A stretch of 64,000 nucleotides of DNA, from assembly GCA_021298815.1 (NCBI GenBank), contig JAJTHE010000006.1, forward strand, positions 1-64,000, read 5' to 3'. The translations under genes were made by a program, and so were the position numbers. Source of the stretch: Betaproteobacteria bacterium (lineage in GTDB: Bacteria > Pseudomonadota > Gammaproteobacteria > Burkholderiales > CAIKXV01). A model generated the notes under the pieces. That model was not told the origin of the DNA. It did no database searches and worked only from the letters and a program-made list of their open reading frames with translations. This document shows, piece after piece, positions 1-8,179 of the stretch. How positions within the stretch are numbered: position 1 is the stretch's first letter; each line of letters starts with the position of its first letter.

Positions 1-571
1 CGCCGGCGGCTGCAGCCAGCATCTCCGCCCCGAGGTGCGACACGGAGCCGGCGCCCGACGAACCGAAGCTGACCGCCTGCGGCTTGCTGCGCGCGACCTT
101 CACCAGTTCGCCCACGGTGCGCGCGGGCACGCGTGGATTGACCGCGACGACATAGGGGGTGGCGGCGATGTTCGTGATCGGCGCGAAGTCGCGCAGGGAG
201 TCGTAGGAGAGCTTCGCGTACAGGTGGGGCGCGATGGCGAGGCTGCTCGGACCGCCCAGCAGCAGCACATGGCCATCGGGCGCCGCGCGCGCGACATGGC
301 CGGTGCCGACGGTCGCACCGGCCCCGCCGCGATTCTCGACCACCACCGCCACGCCGAGTGCCTCGGCGAGCTTCGCGGCCATCGTGCGCGCGATCACGTC
401 GTTCGGACCGCCCGGTGCGAACGGGGACACGATCGTGATGCCGCGCGCCGGGAATGCCTGCGCCTGGGCCTGCGCGGCAGGCATCCCGGCCCACGGCAGC
501 AGCCCGGCCACCAGGCCGGCAGCCACGCCGGCCCGGAACCGGGCGATCGACTTGCAGTCCGATGGATGCAT
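1..571 (-). CDS. TctC/Bug-family tricarboxylate-type substrate-binding protein (C-terminus cut by window edge)
   Basis: This is a periplasmic solute-binding protein of the TctC/Bug family, which binds small carboxylates for tripartite tricarboxylate transporters. Reading leftwards from the ATG at 569-571 it has a basic N-terminus, a hydrophobic signal ending near PAAQAQA, and the family segments FPARGITIVSPFAPGGPNDV, VVVENRGGAGATVG and PDGHVLLLG. About 190 residues are visible; the C-terminal third lies outside the window. No TctA or TctB membrane genes adjoin it. It is followed upstream by another tctC on the same strand (643-1671), 71 bases away. Family assignment is secure; the ligand is unknown. 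Confidence 0.9.
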   Translation of the reverse strand, partial: MHPSDCKSIARFRAGVAAGLVAGLLPWAGMPAAQAQAQAFPARGITIVSPFAPGGPNDVIARTMAAKLAEALGVAVVVENRGGAGATVGTGHVARAAPDGHVLLLGGPSSLAIAPHLYAKLSYDSLRDFAPITNIAATPYVVAVNPRVPARTVGELVKVARSKPQAVSFGSSGAGSVSHLGAEMLAAAAG

Positions 572-642
572 GACCTGTTTCTAGCACCCGCGCGGCCCGG
601 CTGCAACCGGAATCGCCCGCATTCGCCCGACACCGGGCTGTC

Positions 643-1671
643 TCAGTTCTCGGGCTTGATCCCCGCCCGCTTCACCACTCGGCCGAACACCTCGAGGTCG
701 GTGCGGATCTGCTTCGCATAGTCTTCCGGCGAGTTCGGTGCCACCGCCTCGAAGCCCTGCGACTCGAAGCGCTGGCGGAAGTCGGGAGACTTCAGCGCAG
801 CGATGACCTGCCCGTTGAGGCGAACCACGAGTTCGCGCGGCAGGCCTGCAGGCCCGACCAGTCCGTAGCTGCCCTCCACCGGGTGCAGCTTGAGACCGGC
901 CTCGATCAGCGTCGGCACGCCCTTCGCCCCCTCGGCACGCGCGGCGCCGGTGGCCGCGAGCATGCGCAGCCGGCCAGCCTTGACCGCGCCCTCCGATTGC
1001 GGCAGCGTGAGGAAGGCAAGGTCGATCTCGCCGCCCAGCAGCGCGGCCAGCGCCGGCGCGATCCCCTTGTAGGCTACGTGCACCATCTCGACTCCGGGCG
1101 TGGCACTCTGCAGCGCCTCGGCGATCAGGTGCGAGATCGAGCCCACGCCAGAGGAGCCGTAGTTCAGCCTGCCCTTTCGTTCGCGCGCGATCCGGATCAG
1201 GTCCTGCACGCTCTTCGCAGGCACGGACGGATGCACCACCAGCACGTAGTGCGTGACCGCGACCGATGCGATCGGCGTCACGTCCTTCACCGGGTCGTAG
1301 CGCAGCTTCGGATCGATCGCGGGCGACAGGGCGAGGCTGCCCAGGCTGCCGACGCCCAGGGTGTAGCCGTCGGGCACGGCGCGCACCATCGCCTCCATCC
1401 CGATCGAGCCGCCCGCCCCGCCACGGTTCTCGATCAGCACCGGCTGCCCGAGCCCCTCGGACAGGCGCTGCCCCAGCGTGCGGCCGACCGCATCGACCGG
1501 CCCCCCCGCGGCGAACGGCACGATGATGCGCAACGGCTTCACTGGCCACGCCGCCGGCTGCGCCGCCGCCGCGCCGGCCCCGAGCAGCAGCCCTGCCACG
1601 GCGAGGCGGCCCACGAGCACCGCCGCGGCCGGTCGCCGCGGCGCGCCTGCCCCCTGGCCGCGCCCGGTCAT
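643..1671 (-). CDS. TctC/Bug-family substrate-binding protein
   Basis: A 342-residue extracytoplasmic binding protein. It has a long basic N-terminus, a hydrophobic segment rich in Ala and Leu (about 20-38) and a signal cleavage region near AAAQPAAW. The family blocks LRIIVPFAAGGPVDAVGR, VLIENRGGAGGSIG and PDGYTLGVG follow, and HVAYKGIAPALAALLGGEID lies mid-protein. The start ATG (1669-1671) overlaps the stop of the upstream ThDP-enzyme gene in an ATGA (1668-1671), so the two are almost certainly translated together. That suggests the ligand is related to the ThDP enzyme's substrate, for example a 2-oxo acid. This is inference from context. Confidence 0.93.
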   Translation of the reverse strand: MTGRGQGAGAPRRPAAAVLVGRLAVAGLLLGAGAAAAQPAAWPVKPLRIIVPFAAGGPVDAVGRTLGQRLSEGLGQPVLIENRGGAGGSIGMEAMVRAVPDGYTLGVGSLGSLALSPAIDPKLRYDPVKDVTPIASVAVTHYVLVVHPSVPAKSVQDLIRIARERKGRLNYGSSGVGSISHLIAEALQSATPGVEMVHVAYKGIAPALAALLGGEIDLAFLTLPQSEGAVKAGRLRMLAATGAARAEGAKGVPTLIEAGLKLHPVEGSYGLVGPAGLPRELVVRLNGQVIAALKSPDFRQRFESQGFEAVAPNSPEDYAKQIRTDLEVFGRVVKRAGIKPEN

Positions 1672-3422
1672 TCCGCGTCGTACCCCGGCAGCACCCGCAT
1701 GTCGATCACGCAGACCCCACCCGCCTTCACGTGCGCCAGCCCGCGCTCGATGGCCGGCCGCATCTCGGCGAAGTCCTTGATCGGGCCGATGCCCAGCGCG
1801 CCCTGGGCCGTGCCCATCGCGGCGAGGTCGATGTCCGGATCGTCGATGCGCTGGCCGATCCAGCGGTTCTCCGGCGGGCGCCCGCGCTTGACCGCGATCG
1901 CTTCCTGGTGCCGCTCGTCGTTGAAGTACGATCGGTTGTTGCAGACCACGAACATCGCCGGGATCTTGTAGTGGGTCGCCGTCCAGATCGCGGTGTTGCC
2001 CATAAGGAAGTCGCCGTCTCCCATGATGCCCAGCGCGATGCGGCCGCTGCCCTTGATCGCCAGCGCGCCGCCCACGGTGATGCCGGGCCCTGCGCCCACG
2101 CCCGCGCCGCCGTCCACGCCGATGTAGTCGAGCGGATGGCGGAAATGCAGGTAGGAGCCATGCCAGCCCAGTGGCAGCCGGGTGACGCAGAAATCGACGC
2201 CCTCCAGGGCAGCGCGCAGCGCATCGCCGACGCCCTGCAGCGTGACGTCACTGGTCGATGCAACCTTGCCCGCCGTGGCCTTGGGCACCGGTACCGTCGA
2301 CGTGCGCGGCTGCACGGCCTCGAGTAGCAGCGGCACGGCCGCGTCGGGCTCGCACATGAGCAGCAGGTCGACCGGGGGCAGCACGTGGTAGTCCATGCTC
2401 CAGCCGCGGTGGTTGTGCTGGTCGCACGACACCTGGATCACCTTGGCACCGACCGGCTTGTCGCCGAACGCCTGCTTGAATGTACCGCCGAGGTCTAGCC
2501 AGTCGAGCGAGAGGATGACGTCGGCGTTAAGCAGCGCCTCGGCCGCCTCGGGTCCGAGCCGGTTGCCGGGCGGTCCGACATGCAGTGGATGGTCGGTCGG
2601 GAACGACGCGGCGAGCTTGATGTGGCTCACCGATTCCATCTGCAGCTTCTCGGCCAGCGCGACCCTTGCATTCCATCCGTCGACGCTGCGCGACACGCGA
2701 CCGGCCAGCATCACCGGCCGCTTCGCGCCCGACAGCAGCGCGGCCGCCTGCTTCACCAGCTCGGGCGAAGGATGGACGTCCTGCGGCGCCGCGAAGCGGT
2801 CGAAGTCGGGCATCGGCGGCATCGCCGGGATGCGGTCCTCCTGCAGCGCGACGTCGAGGTTCACGTAGACCGGCCCGCGCGGCGCGGTCAGCGCGATCTG
2901 GCGCGCGCGCAGCAGCGCCTCGACCGCGGCCGGGACCGAAGCCGGCTGGTTGTCCCACTTGGTGAAGTCGCGCACCAGCGACGCCTGGTCCGCGCAGGTG
3001 TGGATCCATTCGATCCAGGGCCGGCGGCGCGCCGCGTCCATCGGGCCGTTGGCGCCTAGGATCAGCACCGGCGTGCGGTCGCACCAGGCATTGAAGATCG
3101 GCATCGACGCATGCATCAGGCCGACGTTCGAATGCAGCGCGGAGGCCATCAGCCGGCCCGAGGCCTTCCAGTAACCCTGGGCGATGTGCACGGCATGTTC
3201 GTCGTGCAGGCAGAGGATCATCTGCGGCGCCCGGTTGCCGAGGTAGTTCACGATGCTGTCGTGGAGGCCGCGGTAGCTCGCGCCCGGGTTGAGCGCGATG
3301 AACGGGATGTCGAGGCGCTTCAGCGTCTCGGCAACCGCATCGCTGCCGAACAGGACGTCGCTGGGCGCGCGCGCCACCGGCGCATCGTGCACGATAAGGT
3401 CGTTGGGTACGGGTTCGTTCAT
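1668..3422 (-). CDS. ThDP-dependent enzyme, acetolactate synthase-like large subunit
   Basis: A 584-residue thiamine-diphosphate enzyme with the three-domain fold of acetolactate synthases and 2-oxo-acid decarboxylases. The N-terminal pyrimidine-binding domain contains the activating glutamate in LCLHDEHAVHIAQGY. The C-terminal PP-binding domain has GDGDFLMGN followed by VVCNNRSYFN, the Mg/ThDP motif. The start was placed at MNEPVPNDL (ATG 3420-3422); the frame stays open far upstream, but only from here does the sequence match the family. The stop overlaps the next tctC by four bases. A divergent tctC starts 66 bases away at 3489. Real acetolactate synthase is less likely because no small subunit is present and the neighbours are catabolic. 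Confidence 0.85.
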   Translation of the reverse strand: MNEPVPNDLIVHDAPVARAPSDVLFGSDAVAETLKRLDIPFIALNPGASYRGLHDSIVNYLGNRAPQMILCLHDEHAVHIAQGYWKASGRLMASALHSNVGLMHASMPIFNAWCDRTPVLILGANGPMDAARRRPWIEWIHTCADQASLVRDFTKWDNQPASVPAAVEALLRARQIALTAPRGPVYVNLDVALQEDRIPAMPPMPDFDRFAAPQDVHPSPELVKQAAALLSGAKRPVMLAGRVSRSVDGWNARVALAEKLQMESVSHIKLAASFPTDHPLHVGPPGNRLGPEAAEALLNADVILSLDWLDLGGTFKQAFGDKPVGAKVIQVSCDQHNHRGWSMDYHVLPPVDLLLMCEPDAAVPLLLEAVQPRTSTVPVPKATAGKVASTSDVTLQGVGDALRAALEGVDFCVTRLPLGWHGSYLHFRHPLDYIGVDGGAGVGAGPGITVGGALAIKGSGRIALGIMGDGDFLMGNTAIWTATHYKIPAMFVVCNNRSYFNDERHQEAIAVKRGRPPENRWIGQRIDDPDIDLAAMGTAQGALGIGPIKDFAEMRPAIERGLAHVKAGGVCVIDMRVLPGYDAE

Positions 3423-3488
3423 CTGGGACGGGCCTCGGCTGTTGATCGGGTCTGCTATCCTGCGAAAGCTTCCGGAGGAGGATGCCAG

Positions 3489-4466
3489 ATGATACCGATC
3501 ATTCGAGCCGCTGCAGCGGTCGCGGTCGCCACGCTTTGTTCCGCCGCCGCGCTGCCGTCCGCCGCCCAGCCGTTCCCGTCGCGCCCCGCGCGCATCATTG
3601 TCCCGTTCCCTCCGGGGCAGGCTGCCGACACCTTCGCCAGGCTCGCCGCCGAGCGACTGTCGGCCACCTGGGGACAGACGGTGGTGGTCGAGAACCGCGC
3701 AGGCGGAGCCGGCATGATCGGCGCCGAGGCGGCCGCCCGCGCGAAGCCGGACGGCTACACGGTGCTGATGGGATCGGCCGGGCCGATCTCGATCAATCCG
3801 CATGTGTTCTCGAAGTTGCCGTACGACGCGCAGAAGGACTTCGTGCCGCTGGCCCAGGTGGTCGCCCTTCCGCTGGTGATCGTCGCGCATCCGAGCCTGC
3901 CGGTGCGTTCGGTGAAGGAACTGCTGGCGCTCGCCCGCTCCCGGCCGGGACAGTTGCAGTATGCGTCGGCCGGGCCGGCCACCTCGCAGCACCTGGCAGG
4001 GGAACTGTTCGCCAGCACCGGCGGCGTGAAGATGGTGCACGTTCCCTACAAGGGCAGCGGCCCCGCGCTGCAGGACCTGCTCGGCGGTCACGTGACGCTG
4101 ATGGTCGACAGCCTCACCTCCGCGCTGCCTTCGATACAGTCGGGGAGGCTGCGCGCGATCGGGGTGACGACGCGCGAGCGGGTGCCCGCCGCCCCCTCGA
4201 TACCGGCGATCGGCGAACAGCTCCCGGGGTACGAGGCGGTCGGCTGGATCGGCGCACTGGGCGTCGCCGGTACCCCGCCCGATGTCGTCGCGCGCTGGAG
4301 CAACGACCTCGCCGCGCTGGTGAAGGAACCGGCCATGCGCGAGCGCATCGTCGCCCAGGCCGCGGTCCCGGCGACCCTCGCCGGCCCCGCGTTCGGCGCC
4401 TTCCTCGCCCAGCAGCATGAGCTCTGGGGCAAGGTGGTGCGCCTGTCGGGAACGCAGCTGGACTGA
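3489..4466 (+). CDS. TctC/Bug-family substrate-binding protein
   Basis: A 325-residue periplasmic binding protein with a clear signal peptide (MIPIIRAAAAVAVATLCSAA, cleavage after PSAAQ). The family blocks are ARIIVPFPPGQAADTF, VVVENRAGGAGMIG, PDGYTVLMG and HVPYKGSGPALQDLLGGH. The third Gly of the usual PPGGxxD loop is replaced in PPGQAADTF, which contacts the ligand carboxylate in this family, so specificity may differ from its paralogues. A purine-rich GGAGGAGG lies just upstream of the ATG. It is divergent from the ThDP enzyme and 66 bases before an SDR gene on the same strand. Confidence 0.93.
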   Translation: MIPIIRAAAAVAVATLCSAAALPSAAQPFPSRPARIIVPFPPGQAADTFARLAAERLSATWGQTVVVENRAGGAGMIGAEAAARAKPDGYTVLMGSAGPISINPHVFSKLPYDAQKDFVPLAQVVALPLVIVAHPSLPVRSVKELLALARSRPGQLQYASAGPATSQHLAGELFASTGGVKMVHVPYKGSGPALQDLLGGHVTLMVDSLTSALPSIQSGRLRAIGVTTRERVPAAPSIPAIGEQLPGYEAVGWIGALGVAGTPPDVVARWSNDLAALVKEPAMRERIVAQAAVPATLAGPAFGAFLAQQHELWGKVVRLSGTQLD

Positions 4467-4532
4467 TACCCTCCGGTCGGCAGCAGCCGATGAAGCACAA
4501 TCGAACAACCGCAGAACCGCACGAGGAACGAC

Positions 4533-5336
4533 ATGGACTTAGGCATCGCTGGCGAACACGCGCTGGTGGTCGGCGGATCCGAAGGCATCGGCTTCGCATC
4601 GGCGCGCGCGCTGCTGGACAACGGCGCCAAGGTGACCCTGGTATCGCGCAATCCCGAGAAGCTCGCGCGCGCGGCGGACCAGCTCGAGACCGCCGTCGGC
4701 CGGCCGGTACGCCATTTCGCCGCCGACATCACGCAGGCCTACGACGTGGCCAAGCTCACCGACTGGCTGCGCTCGGACGACAGCGACGGCGGGCCGCGGC
4801 TGGACATCCTGGTGTCCGCGGTCGGCGGCAGCCAGCGGGCGCTGTTCGAGGAACTCACCGACGACGCCTGGCTCGCAAACTACGAGTTCAACGTGCTGTC
4901 CGCGGTGCGTGCGATCCGGCTGGCGCTCCCTATGCTCAAGGAAGCGGGTACCGGCAGCATCGTGCTGCTCGGTGCCGCGGGCGCGCGGATGCCCTATGAA
5001 CACCAGGTCGTGTCCAACGTCCACAAGGCCGGGTTGATCGCACTCACCAAGACGCTCGCCGCGGAGCTGTCCCGCTTCGGCATCCGCGTGAACTCGGTGT
5101 CGCCGGGCCGCACCCGCACCGCGCTGTGGGCGAAGCGCGCGGCACAGCTTGCGGCCGAACGCGGCGTGGACGAGGAAACGGTGATCAGCGAGTTCGCGCG
5201 CGACATCCCGCTGCGCCGGTTCGGCCGTCCCGACGAGATCGCCGGCATGGTCGCGTTCCTCGCCTCGCACCAGGCAAGCTACATCACCGGGCAGTCGATA
5301 CTGGTGGACGGCGGCATCGCGCGCGGCCTGCTCTGA
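4533..5336 (+). CDS. SDR-family protein lacking the catalytic Ser and Tyr
   Basis: A 267-residue Rossmann-fold short-chain dehydrogenase/reductase relative. The dinucleotide loop GGSEGIG (14-20), the acidic AADI (63-66), the SAVGG segment (95-99) and the C-terminal GRPDEIAGMVAFLAS and ITGQSILVDGG blocks are all present. At the active site the usual YxxxK reads SNVHK (161-165), so Tyr is replaced by Ser, and the usual Ser about 13 residues earlier lies in GAAG. Lys165 is kept. Some divergent SDR subfamilies carry Ser-Asn here, so it may bind NAD(P) without normal redox catalysis. It lies between a tctC and a hydrolase gene, with short gaps. Confidence 0.9.
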   Translation: MDLGIAGEHALVVGGSEGIGFASARALLDNGAKVTLVSRNPEKLARAADQLETAVGRPVRHFAADITQAYDVAKLTDWLRSDDSDGGPRLDILVSAVGGSQRALFEELTDDAWLANYEFNVLSAVRAIRLALPMLKEAGTGSIVLLGAAGARMPYEHQVVSNVHKAGLIALTKTLAAELSRFGIRVNSVSPGRTRTALWAKRAAQLAAERGVDEETVISEFARDIPLRRFGRPDEIAGMVAFLASHQASYITGQSILVDGGIARGLL

Positions 5337-5353
5337 CCATCGACGGGCCGGCG

Positions 5354-6982
5354 ATGCGCAGGGCCGCCGTCCGCATCGGCGTCGGGCTGTACGCGCTGCT
5401 GGCCCTGCTGGTGGCTGGCAGTGCACTGCGCACGCTGGCCTCTGCGAGCCACGGACTGGTCGTGGCCCACGGCAGCGTGGACGCGATCCCGGTGACCGTG
5501 TTCCGGCCGGCGCACGGCACCGGCGGTCCCCTGCCCGTGGTGGTCATCGCGCATGGCTTCGCAGGTTCGCAGCAGTTGATGCAGGCGTTCGCCACGACGC
5601 TCGCGCGCAACGGCATGATCGCGGTCACCTTCGACTTTCCCGGCCATGGCAGGCATCCGCAGCCCCTGCCGGGTAGCCTGCAGGAACACGAGGCCCTGCT
5701 CACGGCGCTGCTCGGCGCGCTCGACCGCGTCGTGGGGTTCGCGCGCGTGCTGCCCGGCAGCGACGGACGGGTTGCACTGCTCGGGCACTCGATGGCGTCC
5801 GACCTGGTGGTGCGGCAGGCACAGGCCGACCCGGCGATCGTCGCCACCGTCGGCGTGTCGCTCGTCTACGGCGGCGCACGCATGGTCGCACCGCGCAACC
5901 TGCTGTCGATCTACGGTTCCATCGAACCCGACATGGTGCAGTCGTTCGGCCGCCGCCTCGTCGCCGGCACGGACGCTGTCGGGGAAGCGGCCGCCGTGGT
6001 GCCCGGCCGCACCTACGGCCGCTTCGACGACGGCAGCGCGCGGCGCTTCGTGCTCGCCGCAGGCGCCGAGCATATCGGCGTGCTGTACCACTCGACCAGC
6101 CAGCGCGAGTCGCTCGACTGGATGCTGCAGGCGTTCGGCCGCGGCGGTGCCGGCGTGCCGAAAGCGTCGCAGGCGCCGGCATTCATCGATGCCCGCGGGC
6201 CGGCGATCGCCGGAATGCTCGCCGGCACGGTGATGCTGGCCTGGCCCCTGTCGATGGTACTCGGCCGCCTGGTGCCCGGCCGACCGCATGCCCCATCGCT
6301 GCGCGCGGCATCCCGCGCCCGCTCGACGTCGGGCGTGCCGTACCGGCGCGACTGGCTGTGGTTGACGGTCGGTCCGGCCCTGGCCACGCCGCTGCTGCTG
6401 CGGCTCGTCCCGTCCCATTTCCTGCCGATCCTGCTCGGCGACTACCTGCTCCTCCATTTCGCGCTGTACGGCATGCTCACCGCCGGTGGCGCAGCGTGGC
6501 TTGCCTTGCGCGGCCGCCTGGAAATGCCGGCGCCCACCCTGCCTTCGCCGGCCTGCGCAGCCGCCACGCTGGCCGTGGTGGCCTGGTCGACGCTGGCGAT
6601 CGGCCTCGGCGTCGACCGCTACGTGTTCAACCTGTGGCCGGCGGACGGACGCGGTCCGTTGATCGCCGCGCTGCTGGTCGGAACCCTCGCCTGGGCAGCC
6701 GCCGACGAGTGGCTGTCGCGCCATCCGCAGGCACCGCGCTTCGCCTATCCGGCCACCAAGGCGCTGTTCATCGCCTCGCTCGTGCTGGCGGTGATGCTCG
6801 ACCTGTCGCGCCTGTTCTTCCTGGTCATCATCATCCCGGCCATCCTCGTGATGTTCATCGCCTACGGCCTGCTCAGCCGCTGGAGCTTCCGCGCCACCGG
6901 CAGCCCGTGGCCGGGGGCGCTTGCCACGGCCTGCGCGTTCGCATGGGGGATCGCGGTGACCTTTCCCGCGATCAGCCGCTGA
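5354..6982 (+). CDS. Alpha/beta hydrolase fused to a C-terminal polytopic membrane domain
   Basis: A 542-residue membrane protein. An N-terminal membrane anchor (about 8-28) is followed by an alpha/beta-hydrolase domain with VVVIAHGFAGS (oxyanion HG at 67-68) and the nucleophile elbow GHSMAS (Ser146). From about residue 285 on it holds several hydrophobic segments typical of a polytopic domain. The likely catalytic His (AEHIGVLYH region) lies before the membrane part. The frame is open far upstream, but the ATG at 5354, 17 bases after the SDR stop, is the first one that yields a protein-like N-terminus. The substrate is unknown; esterase or lipase activity at the inner membrane is the simplest reading. 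Confidence 0.85.
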   Translation: MRRAAVRIGVGLYALLALLVAGSALRTLASASHGLVVAHGSVDAIPVTVFRPAHGTGGPLPVVVIAHGFAGSQQLMQAFATTLARNGMIAVTFDFPGHGRHPQPLPGSLQEHEALLTALLGALDRVVGFARVLPGSDGRVALLGHSMASDLVVRQAQADPAIVATVGVSLVYGGARMVAPRNLLSIYGSIEPDMVQSFGRRLVAGTDAVGEAAAVVPGRTYGRFDDGSARRFVLAAGAEHIGVLYHSTSQRESLDWMLQAFGRGGAGVPKASQAPAFIDARGPAIAGMLAGTVMLAWPLSMVLGRLVPGRPHAPSLRAASRARSTSGVPYRRDWLWLTVGPALATPLLLRLVPSHFLPILLGDYLLLHFALYGMLTAGGAAWLALRGRLEMPAPTLPSPACAAATLAVVAWSTLAIGLGVDRYVFNLWPADGRGPLIAALLVGTLAWAAADEWLSRHPQAPRFAYPATKALFIASLVLAVMLDLSRLFFLVIIIPAILVMFIAYGLLSRWSFRATGSPWPGALATACAFAWGIAVTFPAISR

Positions 6983-7012
6983 CCGTCCACGCCGCCAGGC
7001 CGGCCCTGCCGG

Positions 7013-8089
7013 TCAGGGCGTCGCCGAAGCAGGCCGCGCCGGCAACTGCCGGGTCAGCTTGAGGATGACCGCGGGCGAGTCGAACACTTCCTGCGGGATG
7101 GGCTTCGCCCTGCCGCTGCGGCCCTGCATGTCGTCCAGGCGGTACTCCAGCGGCAGGCCACCGGGCGCCGGTGTGGCGAGCAGCAGCGGCACCGAGCGCA
7201 ACGTCTGGCCGGTATCGAGCGACAGGTAGTGCACTTCGTACTCGCCGGACGGAAAGGCCGCCAGCAACAGCCGCTCGCGCGCACGCACGAACACATGGCG
7301 CCCTGGCACCAGGCCGTCGTCGCTCACGCGGTAGACCTTGGCGAACACGTCCGACGGCCCGAGCCGGTTGTCCAGCAGCAGTCCGAGTTCCCCGTCGGCG
7401 AAGTTGCGCGCGTAGCCGGGCAGTTCGCCGGAGGCCGACGGCCAGGGCAGCCCCATCGGCGATTCGAGCGGACGGATATGCACGGCATCCGGTCCTTCCG
7501 CCGCAGTCCGTGCAGCCGGCCCGGCGGAACCGATTCCATCCCGGGCGCCGCCCGGGGGTGCTGCACGCTGTACCCGCGCATCGATGATGCGCGCAAGGTC
7601 GGGTTCGTCCTGCGCCTCTGCGGGCGCGAACAGGACCCACAGGATGACCAGCACCCCCGCCATGCAGGACAGCAGCGACAGTGCCATCAGCCTGCGCACG
7701 GCCGTCGCCCGTCGCCGCAGCGCGGCATCGATCGACAGCGCGCCAGCTGCCCCGAAGGTGGTGGCCGCATCCGACCCGCGCCCCCCCTGCGCCATGTACG
7801 GATGGCGCACCGCGCGGGGCCTGGGCCAGGGCCGCATCGGCGCGCGCGGCGCCCCGACGCCGATCTCGCGGTCGTAGCGCGAACGCCGCTCGGGATCGGA
7901 CAGCACGTCGTAGGCGACATTGATCGACGCCATGATCCGGGCCGCCGCATCCGGATGCTTCGGATGCCGGTCGGGATGATAGCGGCGCGACAGGATGCGA
8001 TAGGCCGCCCGCAGGTCGTCGGCCGATACGTCGGCTTCGACCTTCAGGATCTCGTAGTGCGTCTTCGGCCGGGTCGGGCTGTCGTTCAT
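7013..8089 (-). CDS. Membrane-anchored J-domain protein
   Basis: A 358-residue protein. Residues 11-73 form a DnaJ J-domain with the essential HPD at 38-40 and the helix IV sequence DVLSDPERRSRYD. A Pro/Arg-rich linker follows, then one membrane segment at about 134-155 (LMALSLLSCMAGVLVILWVL), and then a roughly 200-residue domain that would lie in the periplasm if the J-domain is cytoplasmic. There is no zinc-finger or DnaJ C-terminal substrate domain, so this is a type III J-protein that recruits DnaK to a membrane site. The C-terminal region is unrecognised. It converges on the hydrolase gene, and a decarboxylase-like gene precedes it on the same strand. Confidence 0.88.
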   Translation of the reverse strand: MNDSPTRPKTHYEILKVEADVSADDLRAAYRILSRRYHPDRHPKHPDAAARIMASINVAYDVLSDPERRSRYDREIGVGAPRAPMRPWPRPRAVRHPYMAQGGRGSDAATTFGAAGALSIDAALRRRATAVRRLMALSLLSCMAGVLVILWVLFAPAEAQDEPDLARIIDARVQRAAPPGGARDGIGSAGPAARTAAEGPDAVHIRPLESPMGLPWPSASGELPGYARNFADGELGLLLDNRLGPSDVFAKVYRVSDDGLVPGRHVFVRARERLLLAAFPSGEYEVHYLSLDTGQTLRSVPLLLATPAPGGLPLEYRLDDMQGRSGRAKPIPQEVFDSPAVILKLTRQLPARPASATP

Positions 8090-8179
8090 CCGGTAATCTA
8101 ACTGCCGGCAGTGCGTCCGGCACAGGAGCTTTGTCGCGCTGCGGGCGTGGCACCGAAGGCGCCAGGCCGGCCGCCGGGG

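Noticed and set aside
1668..3422. Biosynthetic acetolactate synthase (ilvB)
   Set aside because: No ilvN or ilvC is adjacent, and the gene is co-translated with a binding protein, so a catabolic ThDP enzyme is more likely.
3442..3461. TTGATC and TATCCT near the tctC at 3489 as a promoter
   Set aside because: Only eight bases separate the boxes, too close for a sigma-70 promoter.
3423..4508. Upstream extension of the ThDP-enzyme frame
   Set aside because: The frame is open but its sequence is not protein-like, and it is antisense to a clear tctC; the ThDP enzyme starts at 3422.
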